DNA from: Oscillospiraceae bacterium
GTDB taxonomy: Bacteria; Bacillota; Clostridia; Oscillospirales; Oscillospiraceae
Reading direction: 5' to 3'
Assembly (NCBI GenBank): GCA_017482385.1
Contig: JAFUNI010000023.1
Span: forward strand, 186,001 to 250,000
DNA length: 64,000 bases
The first letter of the stretch is position 1. Each line of letters begins with the position of its first letter. Shown piece after piece: positions 16,471 through 24,344 of this stretch. The notes below the pieces were generated by a model. It searched no databases and was not told where the DNA came from. It was given only the letters and a program-made list of their open reading frames with translations. The position numbers and the translations under genes were made by a program.

Positions 16471-17628
16471 ATGTTCACGATAGATAATGATTATATAGTT
16501 GCGATTCGTCGTGAGATCCATGAATATCCCGAAACAGGCTTTGATTTGCCGAAAACTGTAGCGGTAGTGGAGCGGGAATTGGCTGCAATGGGTATTCCCT
16601 ATACAGAAAAGTATGGAAAGGGCAGTGTTGTTGGCTACATAAACCCGGACAAAGATAGTTTTACCATCGGACTCAGAGCGGATATGGACGCTCTGGACAT
16701 CACCGAAAAAGTAGATGTGCCATACAAATCCAAAATTGACGGGAAAATGCATGCCTGCGGCCATGATGCTCACACTGCCGTTCTGCTTGGTGCAGCTAAG
16801 GCACTGAAAGGCATGGAATCTCAAATCAACTGCCGCGTGAAATTGATTTTCCAGCCTAGCGAAGAGGGAATGGACAAAGGCGCGGAAATGCTGTGCAAGA
16901 ATGGTGTTATGGATGACGTGGATGTGATCATCGGTCAGCACATTGAAACCCTGTTTGATGCTGGCAAGATGGGCGTTCGCAGCGGATTTGCCCAGGCATC
17001 CAGTCGGAATTTCAAGATTGAAGTTTTTGGTGAATCTACCCACGCAACAACACCCCAGGAGGGCATAGATGCTCTGGGGATCGCTGTGCGGATCTATAAT
17101 GACATTCAGCACTTTATGATTAGGGAAGTAGATCCTTTTGAAAAGTGTGTTTGCTCCGTTGGATCTCTACACGCAGGCAAGGGACAGAACAATATTGCTG
17201 ACTATGCGGAAATGGTCGGTACGATTCGTGCGCTGGATATGAAGGTTGATAATTTTATTATTGACCGATTGGAAAGAACCGTGAAAAACAGAGCGGAGGA
17301 GGCAGGTGCTAAGTGGAAGGTTACCGCTCCGTTAAAGACCCCCAGTGTGAATAACGATCCGCAGATCACGAAACTCGTACGGAACACCCTTGAAAAGGTA
17401 GTTGGCAAGGAAAATGTTGCTGAAATGACCATAAAGCTTGGCGCTGAAGATTTTTCCCATTATCAGCTGAAAAAGCCTGGCGTACTGTTTCGTTTGGGTG
17501 TGAGAAATCAAGAAAAAGGTTTCGTAAACGATACCCATTCTGCTTATTTTCAGTTAGACGAGGATGTTTTGCACCTCGGTAGCCGTGCATTTGTCCAATT
17601 CGTGTTGGATAATATGAATGGAATTTAA
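16471..17628 (+). CDS. M20-family amidohydrolase (hippurate hydrolase-like)
   Basis: The 385-aa metallo-amidohydrolase has IRREIHEYPETGFDLPKT, LRADMDALDI, MHACGHDAHTAVLLGAAKAL, FQPSEEGMDKGAEML and IGQHIET. These supply the metal ligands (Cys/His/Glu) typical of the hippuricase/N-acyl-amino-acid deacylase group. A dimerisation domain lies in the middle. Its stop-to-start spacing from the CapA gene is 1 nt, so the two form an operon. The acyl-amino acid cleaved is unknown. Confidence 0.9.
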   Translation: MFTIDNDYIVAIRREIHEYPETGFDLPKTVAVVERELAAMGIPYTEKYGKGSVVGYINPDKDSFTIGLRADMDALDITEKVDVPYKSKIDGKMHACGHDAHTAVLLGAAKALKGMESQINCRVKLIFQPSEEGMDKGAEMLCKNGVMDDVDVIIGQHIETLFDAGKMGVRSGFAQASSRNFKIEVFGESTHATTPQEGIDALGIAVRIYNDIQHFMIREVDPFEKCVCSVGSLHAGKGQNNIADYAEMVGTIRALDMKVDNFIIDRLERTVKNRAEEAGAKWKVTAPLKTPSVNNDPQITKLVRNTLEKVVGKENVAEMTIKLGAEDFSHYQLKKPGVLFRLGVRNQEKGFVNDTHSAYFQLDEDVLHLGSRAFVQFVLDNMNGI

Positions 17629-17656
17629 TGAACAAAATACAGTTTCTTGAAGATCG

Positions 17657-17742
17657 CGAGGAGATTCACAAATTAAAGTAGATACCAATTTGAGAACTGG
17701 TGTCAGCATTGGAATCTTCGAATCGCCTCTTCGTGAATACCA
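17657..17742. repeat. tRNA-derived repeat unit A
   Basis: This unit begins GAGGAGATTC and shares about 40 nt with unit B (ACAAATTAA, GTAGATACCAATTTGAG, AACTGGTGTCAGCA). It ends TTCGAATCGCCTCTTCGTGAAT. The ends mimic the T-arm and 3' end of the neighbouring tRNA-Ala in opposite orientations. It lacks the internal hairpin present in unit B. Confidence 0.7.
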
Positions 17743-17745
17743 AAA

Positions 17746-17784
17746 CCAAATAACAAAGCCACCCGACGGGTGGCTTTGTTATTT
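17746..17784. terminator. Hairpin between repeat units
   Basis: A long perfect stem (CCAAATAACAAAGCCACCC and its complement, loop GACG) ends in the ACCA/TGGT that would be the CCA end of a tRNA. On either strand it can act as a terminator, although its U-rich part lies inside the stem. Confidence 0.6.
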
Positions 17785-17792
17785 GGTGGACT

Positions 17793-17900
17793 CGAGGAGA
17801 TTCACAAATTAAGGTAGATACCAATTTGAGAACTGGTGTCAGCAACTGTCCACCGGACAGTTGCATTTTGATAGTTCGAATCTCCTCTTCGTGAATGCCA
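17793..17900. repeat. tRNA-derived repeat unit B
   Basis: The left end CTCGAGGAGATTC is identical to the tRNA-Ala 3' end in antisense. The right end AGTTCGAATCTCCTC is identical to the tRNA T-arm in sense. Between them are the core shared with unit A and an extra hairpin (GCAACTGTCC at 17842-17851 with GGACAGTTGC at 17855-17864). Confidence 0.7.
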
Positions 17901-17901
17901 T

Positions 17902-17942
17902 ACCAAAAAGAACACCACCTATTAGGTGGTGTTCTTTTTGGT
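17902..17942 (-). terminator. Hairpin terminator overlapping the tRNA CCA end
   Basis: An 18-bp stem (AAAGAACACCACC and its complement, extended by ACCA/TGGT) begins in the encoded CCA of tRNA-Ala. It has loop ATTA and internal T5. It would end the tRNA transcript. Confidence 0.65.
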
Positions 17943-18014
17943 GGACTCGAGGAGATTCGAACTCCCGACCCCCACAATGCGAATGTGGTGCGCTCCCAGC
18001 TGCGCTACGAGCCC
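17939..18014 (-). tRNA. tRNA-Ala (anticodon CGC)
   Basis: The minus strand folds as a complete cloverleaf. The acceptor GGGCTCG/CGAGTCC contains the G3-U70 pair that identifies alanine tRNA. The D-stem is GCGC/GCGC, the anticodon stem CCACA/TGTGG has loop TTCGCAT (anticodon CGC), and the T-arm is GGGAG TTCGAAT CTCCT. Discriminator A and CCA are encoded. It is followed by the repeat units, which duplicate its 3' end. Confidence 0.92.
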
Positions 18015-18090
18015 ATAAATTACATTAAAATTATAGTAACACGCACTTTATTTGTCAACATTTTTAACTATTTTCTTTTTGTAAAAAGTG

Positions 18091-18099
18091 TGCTATACT
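18091..18099 (+). promoter_or_regulatory. Extended -10 promoter for BMP/ParB-like gene
   Basis: TGC followed by TATACT (18094-18099) lies 30 nt before the GTG start; the -35 region is only T-rich. Confidence 0.45.
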
Positions 18100-18128
18100 G
18101 TACTAAACATTATGCAAGGGGTGATTTT

Positions 18129-20081
18129 GTGGATATTTTGGAGGCCCGCGAGGAGTATCTGAAAGCCCGCCGCTTAGCCCAAAAAGAAATCAAGGAGTTG
18201 AACCTGCAGGGGAAAGAGACTACGCCTGCTGTGTTGGATGCTATTCTTGGGGAGAACTATCCTGTTACTGCACAGGACATCGGCATTGTCAACATTCCGG
18301 TTGATCGGATTGTAGGCACAAAATCTGCCGGACGAATTGGCGCTATTTCTCCGGGATTTATGCCTATTCTTGATGAGGAAACTGAATTTGCGCAAAAATG
18401 GATGCACCTGTGTGTTGCGCATATGTCCGATGAAGGCATTCGAAACCCTGTTCTCTGCTATGAATACTTAGGTAATTTTTATATGCAGGAGGGCAACAAG
18501 CGGGTCAGTGTACTAAAATACTTTGGTGCGTCCCAGATTCCTGCTAATGTTCTTCGTATCTTGCCTGAGCCGAGCGAAGATCCTCAGGTAAAGGCATATT
18601 TTGAATTTTTGGAATTTTATAAGGTTGCAGGCCTTTATGATGTGCGTTTCCGTCGGCCCGGTGATTATGAAAAGCTGATGTCGTTCCTGGGTAAAGACTT
18701 AAATCAACAATGGTCTGAACAGGAGCAACGTACTTTCCGTGCATATTTCCGCTATTTTAAAGAGGCATATCAATCCTTGCGTGGCGATAAGCTGGATCTG
18801 TTGCCGGAAGAGGCGCTGCTTTTGTGGCTGAAAATATATCCCTTCCGTGACTTGGGTGAAAAAACCGCTGAGGAGATCAAGCAGGCGCTCTCTGCCCTTT
18901 GGAGCGATGTGGTCTCTCTTTCCCAGGATGAGCCTGTTCAAGTGGATACGGAGGCAGATGAAGCCAAGGGTAACCTAATTAATAAACTTTGGAATGTGTT
19001 GCCCGTTAGTTTAAAAGTGGCTTTTGTTTATCAGCTGAATCCGGAGACCAGTGCGTGGGCCAAGGGACATTATAATGGCGCGCTGTATATGCAAAAAGTG
19101 TTGGCTGACCGTGTTTCTATCTCTCATTATTTTAATGCGGATTCTCCTGAGGAAGCAGAAACACTGCTGGAACAAGCCGTGTTGGAAGGAGCAGATATTG
19201 TATTTGCCACAACACCCAAGCTGAGCCGACCCACACTGAAAATGTCCGTTAAATATCCGCGGGTACGTTTTTTGAACTGCTCTGTGGATGCGCCATATTC
19301 CAGTGTGCGTACCTACTACAGTCGGGTGTATGAGGGAAAGTTCATCACCGGCGCAATTGCCGGTGCGATGGCCAACAATGATCTGATCGGCTACATTGGA
19401 TCCAATCCTATTTTGGGAGTGCCGGCATCTATCAATGCTTTTGCCTTGGGTGCGCAACTGACCAATCCCCGGGCAAAAATCATACTGCGCTGGTCCTGTG
19501 TGGGCGGCGATCCGGTTCAAGAATTTATTAACAGCGGAATCAATGTGATTTCCAACCGCGATGTTCCAACTGCTGACAAGAAATACTTGGAATTCGGTAC
19601 ATTTGGTACATATATGGTTGAAGACGGTGTTTTGTATCCTTTGGGATCCCCTGTTTGGGAGTGGGGACATTTCTACGAAAATGTCATTCGCGCGATCTTC
19701 CTTGGAAACTGGGACAAGGGTCATGACAACCGCCACGCAGTGAACTACTGGTGGGGAATCTCCAGCGGTGTGATCGATGTTAAGCTTGCCGATACTTTGC
19801 CGGAGGGGCTGCTATACCTGTCTAATTTACTAAGGGAAGGTTTGCGTGATGGCACTCTGGATCCCTTCCGCAGAAAACTGGTTGCACAGGATGGACGCGT
19901 TATTAACGACGGAACCCACACGCTGTCGGCGGAGGAATTACTTCGCATGGACTGGCTTTGCGAAAATGTTGAAGGCAGTATTCCTGCGTTTGAGGAAATC
20001 GCGCCTTTTGCACGGGATATTGTGCGGGAGCTGGGTGTTTACAGGGATTCCATTCCTATGGAAAAGGAGGGATCGCTGTGA
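18129..20081 (+). CDS. ParB-like domain fused to BMP-family ligand-binding domain, cytoplasmic
   Basis: The 650-aa product has an N-terminal region of about 190 aa with IVNIPVDRIVGTKSAGR and GNFYMQEGNKRVSVLKYFGA. This resembles the ParB/sulfiredoxin-like fold (the G-N-K/H-R-x-x-V-L-K motif). From about residue 300 to 550 follows a Med/BMP-type periplasmic-binding fold: KVAFVYQLNPETSAWAKGH, GADIVFATTPKL, GKFITGAIAGAMA, IGYIGSN. There is no signal peptide, so a cytosolic sensor of a nucleoside-like ligand is more likely than a transport binding protein. The start GTG at 18129 has AAGGGG 6 nt upstream. It overlaps the next gene by 4 nt. Confidence 0.78.
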   Translation: MDILEAREEYLKARRLAQKEIKELNLQGKETTPAVLDAILGENYPVTAQDIGIVNIPVDRIVGTKSAGRIGAISPGFMPILDEETEFAQKWMHLCVAHMSDEGIRNPVLCYEYLGNFYMQEGNKRVSVLKYFGASQIPANVLRILPEPSEDPQVKAYFEFLEFYKVAGLYDVRFRRPGDYEKLMSFLGKDLNQQWSEQEQRTFRAYFRYFKEAYQSLRGDKLDLLPEEALLLWLKIYPFRDLGEKTAEEIKQALSALWSDVVSLSQDEPVQVDTEADEAKGNLINKLWNVLPVSLKVAFVYQLNPETSAWAKGHYNGALYMQKVLADRVSISHYFNADSPEEAETLLEQAVLEGADIVFATTPKLSRPTLKMSVKYPRVRFLNCSVDAPYSSVRTYYSRVYEGKFITGAIAGAMANNDLIGYIGSNPILGVPASINAFALGAQLTNPRAKIILRWSCVGGDPVQEFINSGINVISNRDVPTADKKYLEFGTFGTYMVEDGVLYPLGSPVWEWGHFYENVIRAIFLGNWDKGHDNRHAVNYWWGISSGVIDVKLADTLPEGLLYLSNLLREGLRDGTLDPFRRKLVAQDGRVINDGTHTLSAEELLRMDWLCENVEGSIPAFEEIAPFARDIVRELGVYRDSIPMEKEGSL

Positions 20082-20731
20082 AGATATTGACAGTTTCCGA
20101 TGAGGTTTGCAAAGGTCTTTATGATTATTACACCCCTGGGAAATTGGATGGCTATGATCTGATTATCTCCTGCGGTGACTTGAAACCCCAGTACCTTTCC
20201 TTCTTAGTTACGATGACCCACGTGCCTCTTTTGTATGTACATGGCAATCATGACGGTCGCTACGCAAAAACACCCCCGGAGGGTTGCGATTGTATTGAGG
20301 ACAAGCTGATTGTGTACAAGGGTCTGCGAATTTTAGGCCTTGGCGGCAGTCAGCTGTATAGCGGAGACCCGCACCAATATACGGAATCTGAAATGCGTTG
20401 GAGAATTATAAAGCTATGGTGGAAGATCCGTAAACATAAAGGTGTTGATATTGTGGTTTCTCACGCAGCACCTGCCGGTGTGGGTGACGCAGATGACTAT
20501 GCACATAGAGGATTTCATGAATTTTTGAAATTCATAGATCGTTACCACCCCAAATATTGGATCCATGGCCATGTGCATATGAATTACGGTGTGGATATGG
20601 TCAGAGTCAACGAGTATAACGGAACAAAGGTTATCAATGCCTATGAGCGGTATGTGTTGGAGATACCGAATGAGGAGATTTCTGACACAAAGAAAAAAGG
20701 CGATATTGACTATGGCCATTATTCCAGATAA
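20078..20731 (+). CDS. Calcineurin-like metallophosphoesterase
   Basis: The 217-aa product contains SCGDLKPQYL, VHGNHDGRY, VVSHAAPAGVGDAD and WIHGHVHMNYG, motifs II-V of the metallophosphoesterase fold. Motif I is SDEV where DxH is normal, so one metal-ligand histidine is replaced. Translational coupling to the BMP/ParB-like gene suggests a joint function. The substrate is unknown. Confidence 0.82.
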   Translation: MKILTVSDEVCKGLYDYYTPGKLDGYDLIISCGDLKPQYLSFLVTMTHVPLLYVHGNHDGRYAKTPPEGCDCIEDKLIVYKGLRILGLGGSQLYSGDPHQYTESEMRWRIIKLWWKIRKHKGVDIVVSHAAPAGVGDADDYAHRGFHEFLKFIDRYHPKYWIHGHVHMNYGVDMVRVNEYNGTKVINAYERYVLEIPNEEISDTKKKGDIDYGHYSR

Positions 20732-20764
20732 AATGAGTTGCATATTGCTGTGAAGGAGATATCT

Positions 20765-22066
20765 ATGGTTCGCTATTTAGAAGCCGGTATTTGCAAATGC
20801 GGTAAAACGCATACTGTTGCTGTTGAAGAAGTGGTAATTGGTAGCGGGGCAATCAAAAAGCTTCCGGAACTTCTGAAAAGGTATAATACTGAAAAACCAT
20901 TTCTGCTTGCCGACTGCAATACCTTTGCTGCGGCAGGGGAGGAGGTTTGCAAACAGCTTGGCAACTACAGCAAATTTGTTTTTGAACAGGATTGTTTGGA
21001 GCCGGATGAACGAGCTGTAGGCTCGGCTGTCATGCACTTTGATAATTCCTGTGATGTAATTATCGGAATTGGCTCCGGTGTTATCAACGATATTGGTAAG
21101 ATTCTGAGCAATATTACCGGAAGAAAGTATGTTATCGTAGCTACTGCGCCTTCAATGGACGGCTATGCATCCGCTACATCTTCCATGTCCATGGATGGGC
21201 TAAAGGTGTCGTTGAACAGCCGTTGCGCGGACGTAATTATTGGTGATACAGATATTTTAAAAAACGCACCGCTGCATATGTTAAAGGCCGGTTTAGGTGA
21301 TATGCTTGCTAAATATGTAAGCATTGCCGAGTGGCGCATTGCTCATATTATTACCGGTGAGTATTACTGTGAACGTGTTGCACAGCTGATCCGTAATGCA
21401 TTGAAAAAATGTGTAGACAACGCCCCCGGACTTCTAAAGCGGGAAGATAAAGCGGTGGAGGCTGTATTTGAGGGACTTGTGATTGGCGGTATCGCAATGG
21501 CTTATGCAGGTGTGTCGAGACCTGCATCCGGTGTAGAGCATTATTTCTCTCATGTTTGGGATATGCGCGGCCTGGAATTTGGTACACAAGTAGACCTGCA
21601 CGGCGTCCAATGTGCCGTAGCAACACTGCAGTCCATCAAACTATATGAATTCATACGAAAAATAAAACCTGATCTGGAAAAGGCAAAAGCTTATGTTGAC
21701 AGCTTTTCCTACGAAGTCTGGAAAGAGCAGTTGCGGAATTTTCTTGGCAACAGTGCAGAAACAATGATTGCGCAAGAGACCAGAGAAGGGAAGTATAATA
21801 AAGAAACGCACCCGGCTCGTTTTTCAAGAATTGCAGAGAATTGGGATGCTATTGTTAAGATTCTGGGCGAGGAGTTGCCAACAAGCACAGAATTGCATAA
21901 AATTTTGCAAACCATCGGTATTTCTGCTGACCTGCAGGATTTAGGGGTTGACAGCGATACAGCAAAACTGACATTCCAAGCCACCAGAGATATCCGCGAC
22001 AAGTATGTGTTATCCCGGCTTGCCTGGGATCTTGGGATAACCGATGAACTTTGCAAGCTGCTGTAA
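20765..22066 (+). CDS. egsA: sn-Glycerol-1-phosphate dehydrogenase
   Basis: The 433-aa product belongs to the iron-containing alcohol dehydrogenase-like superfamily. The G1PDH blocks are VIIGIGSGVINDIGKILS (NAD(P) binding), VATAPSMDGYASATSSMSMDGLK and LKAGLGDMLAKYVSIAEWRI, with the metal histidines expected in HYFSHVWDM. It reduces dihydroxyacetone phosphate to glycerol-1-phosphate, as AraM does in Bacillus. The start at 20765 has AAGGAG 6 nt upstream; the earlier in-frame ATG lacks an SD. A N-terminal CKCGKTH sequence is extra. Confidence 0.85.
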   Translation: MVRYLEAGICKCGKTHTVAVEEVVIGSGAIKKLPELLKRYNTEKPFLLADCNTFAAAGEEVCKQLGNYSKFVFEQDCLEPDERAVGSAVMHFDNSCDVIIGIGSGVINDIGKILSNITGRKYVIVATAPSMDGYASATSSMSMDGLKVSLNSRCADVIIGDTDILKNAPLHMLKAGLGDMLAKYVSIAEWRIAHIITGEYYCERVAQLIRNALKKCVDNAPGLLKREDKAVEAVFEGLVIGGIAMAYAGVSRPASGVEHYFSHVWDMRGLEFGTQVDLHGVQCAVATLQSIKLYEFIRKIKPDLEKAKAYVDSFSYEVWKEQLRNFLGNSAETMIAQETREGKYNKETHPARFSRIAENWDAIVKILGEELPTSTELHKILQTIGISADLQDLGVDSDTAKLTFQATRDIRDKYVLSRLAWDLGITDELCKLL

Positions 22067-22075
22067 GGAGAAAAT

Positions 22076-22897
22076 ATGGATAAGAACAAACTGATTCAAA
22101 AGAACCGTCTGTTTCTCTTTGATATGGACGGAACGCTTTACTTGGGTAGTCGACTTTACGATTTTACAATTGAGTTGTTAGAAACAATCAGGAATACAGG
22201 TCGACGCTACCTGTTTATGACCAATAATTCCTCAAAAAGCGTGGCCGACTATATTAAAAAGTTGGAGAAACTGGGTATTACTGCTACCCGTGAGGACTTT
22301 ATCACATCCTCTCAAGCAACGGCATACTACCTAAAAGAAAACTACCCCAACCACAGGCTTTATGTATGCGGAACAAAATCCCTCAAGAAAGAATTGGAAA
22401 CCGAAGGGTTTACAGTAACAGAAAAGCTTGATGAAGTCGATTGCATCGTAATGGGTTTTGATACAGAGCTTACCTTCCAAAAGTTAGAGGATGTAAGTCG
22501 TATGCTGTTAACCCGGAAGAATCTTCCTTACATTGCCACCAACCCGGACTATGTTTGTCCCACGGAATTCGGCAGCGTGCCGGATTGCGGCAGTGTTTGC
22601 GATATGATTTTCAACGCAACTGGAAAACGACCTGTTGTGATTGGTAAACCCAGCCCTTTGATGCCCCAGTTGGCAATGAGTAAGTACGGCTACAGCAAGG
22701 AAGAAACTGTAGTTGTAGGCGACCGGATCTATACGGATATTAAATCCGGACTTAATGCCGGTATCACCGGTATCTTGGTTCTAAGCGGCGAAACAACCCG
22801 TGAAATCCTGGCAGAATCAGAAGATAAACCCCATTTGGTTTTGGAGGATGCATCTGAAATTTTGCAGGCATTAAAAATGAATGAGGAAAAATTATGA
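22076..22897 (+). CDS. HAD-IIA family phosphatase (NagD-like)
   Basis: The 273-aa product has motif I FLFDMDGTLYLG (Asp16, Asp18), motif II FMTNNSSKS, the IIA cap region, and motif III/IV VVIGKPSP and VVVGDRIYTDIKSGLNAGI. Family members dephosphorylate small molecules such as glycerol phosphate, phosphoglycolate or UMP. Location right after the glycerol-1-phosphate dehydrogenase makes a glycerol phosphate substrate attractive, but that is inference. It overlaps the next gene by 4 nt. Confidence 0.87.
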   Translation: MDKNKLIQKNRLFLFDMDGTLYLGSRLYDFTIELLETIRNTGRRYLFMTNNSSKSVADYIKKLEKLGITATREDFITSSQATAYYLKENYPNHRLYVCGTKSLKKELETEGFTVTEKLDEVDCIVMGFDTELTFQKLEDVSRMLLTRKNLPYIATNPDYVCPTEFGSVPDCGSVCDMIFNATGKRPVVIGKPSPLMPQLAMSKYGYSKEETVVVGDRIYTDIKSGLNAGITGILVLSGETTREILAESEDKPHLVLEDASEILQALKMNEEKL

Positions 22898-23604
22898 AAA
22901 AACTACTGTCAGTATTGTCGTGTCTTCTGTTGGCTTTGATTGCTTTCACTCCTGTTTGCTCTTTGGTCTGCAGTATTTTTGGTTATAAATTTACATTGGT
23001 GAACCCCAGTGTGTTTGCAATTGCTATTTTTGCACTTACCGGAATAACCGTGCTGGTCAGTATACTGTATGGTGAAATATTGGAGAATAAAATTATCTGT
23101 ATTGTAATGTCTGTGCTGACTCCGTTAGCGCTTATCAATACTGGATTTTATGTCCGTTCTTGCGGAACACTTTGGATCATTGCCAGTGTGTTGATTTGTG
23201 TGGGTTGCGGTTATCTTACCATCCGTCACGGCAATCCTCTTACAGTGCGGACCGGTGCGCTTGTGCTGACGGCAGGACTGCTTTTGCCAATGGCGTTTAT
23301 TTGCTTTGTGATGTCTGTTGCCAATAATACCCAGAACTACGATGTTTTGGACACTGTTTATTCTCCTACCGGTGCTTACTATGCCGAGATCATTGATAAT
23401 GACCAGGGCGAAAAGGGCGGCAGCAAAATGGTGCATATATATCCCGATAAGGACATTGAAACCCCTATATTCTTAATCAGGAAAAACCGCATTATAATCT
23501 ACGAGGAATTTTATAAAGCCAGCGAGGCAGATAAGGTAGAAGTCGTGATTCAGTGGAAGGACGACAATCACCTCATAATCAACGGTAAGAATTATAGTTT
23601 CTGA
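22894..23604 (+). CDS. Membrane protein with C-terminal beta-rich extracytoplasmic domain
   Basis: The 236-aa product has five hydrophobic helices (1-25, 40-60, 65-85, 90-107, 118-145). A C-terminal domain (YSPTGAYYAEIIDNDQGEKGGSKMVHIYP) follows, similar in style to DUF5412-like domains of Firmicutes membrane proteins. No enzyme motif is seen. It is the last gene of the operon starting near 18.1 kb and is followed by a terminator. Function unknown. Confidence 0.7.
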   Translation: MKKLLSVLSCLLLALIAFTPVCSLVCSIFGYKFTLVNPSVFAIAIFALTGITVLVSILYGEILENKIICIVMSVLTPLALINTGFYVRSCGTLWIIASVLICVGCGYLTIRHGNPLTVRTGALVLTAGLLLPMAFICFVMSVANNTQNYDVLDTVYSPTGAYYAEIIDNDQGEKGGSKMVHIYPDKDIETPIFLIRKNRIIIYEEFYKASEADKVEVVIQWKDDNHLIINGKNYSF

Positions 23605-23610
23605 CAACAA

Positions 23611-23642
23611 AAGAAGCAGAACTTGTGTTCTGCTTCTTTTTC
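23611..23642. terminator. Bidirectional terminator
   Basis: The 12-bp stem AAGAAGCAGAAC (23611-23622) / GTTCTGCTTCTT (23627-23638) has loop TTGT and flanking A and T runs. It lies between convergent genes. Confidence 0.9.
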
Positions 23643-23643
23643 A

Positions 23644-24180
23644 TTATGGCAAATTAACGATCGTGGGGGCGTGCGCCATAGCCGGGATGATTCTCTCTGT
23701 TAAGTCCATGGTTTTGACACGAAGGGTGGTTGTGTTGATACAGGGGTGGAATCCAATAAATTCTCCCTCGAGAACAGGCGCATCGATAACAAGCTTTACC
23801 CGGAAGTCCTTGTCATTCATCAGACCCATCACACTCAGTGAACCGGGTGTAATATCCAAAAATTCTTCCATTGCTTCGCCAGAGGCAAAAGAAAGTCGTG
23901 AAACGCCTAACTGCGCAGATAATTCTTTTGTTTGAAAAACTTTATCACCGGGCATAAGCAACAGGTAGAAATCTGTTTTTTGCCGGTTGCACAAGAGAAG
24001 ATTCTTACAGGTGGTAGCATCCAACACCCGGTCGATCTCCACACAGTCTTCCATAGTCATAGCAGCTTCGTGGTCTACGCGGTGATATTCAATATTCAGT
24101 TTATCCAGCAAATCGTAAACACGGATTTCTTTAGGTAGTCTTTCGTTCGAGTTTTGGGGGCGGCCTTTTTTCAGCTCCAT
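23644..24180 (-). CDS. proX: Prolyl-tRNA editing deacylase ProX
   Basis: The 178-aa YbaK/ProX-family protein hydrolyses mischarged Ala-tRNA(Pro). Seen are VDHEAAMTMEDC near the N-terminus, ATTCKNLLLCNRQKTDFYLLLMPGDK, LDITPGSLSVMGLMND and FIGFHPCINTTTLRV, all family landmarks. It is a free-standing single-domain editing enzyme. No partner gene is adjacent. Confidence 0.87.
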   Translation of the reverse strand: MELKKGRPQNSNERLPKEIRVYDLLDKLNIEYHRVDHEAAMTMEDCVEIDRVLDATTCKNLLLCNRQKTDFYLLLMPGDKVFQTKELSAQLGVSRLSFASGEAMEEFLDITPGSLSVMGLMNDKDFRVKLVIDAPVLEGEFIGFHPCINTTTLRVKTMDLTERIIPAMAHAPTIVNLP

Positions 24181-24255
24181 GGTGCATTCCTCGTTTCAAC
24201 AATTTTCCTAAGTATAACACAGTTGTGACAAAATGCCAATAGCCAATAAATAATC

Positions 24256-24284
24256 TTGCAATATAGGAAAGAATTTACTATAAT
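24256..24284 (+). promoter_or_regulatory. Sigma-A promoter of ABC importer operon
   Basis: TTGCAA (24256-24261), exactly 17 nt, and TATAAT (24279-24284), 61 nt before the first start codon. No operator repeat is evident. Confidence 0.8.
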
Positions 24285-24344
24285 ATCGTTGTTGTTTGAG
24301 AAATTTTGCGCCTTGCAATTCTAACCGATAAGGATGGTGTAGTT

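Noticed and set aside
17666-17977. 103-codon minus-strand frame across tRNA-Ala and the repeats
   Set aside because: It translates through a tRNA gene; SGVRISSSPP-type peptides are a known artefact of tRNA read-through.
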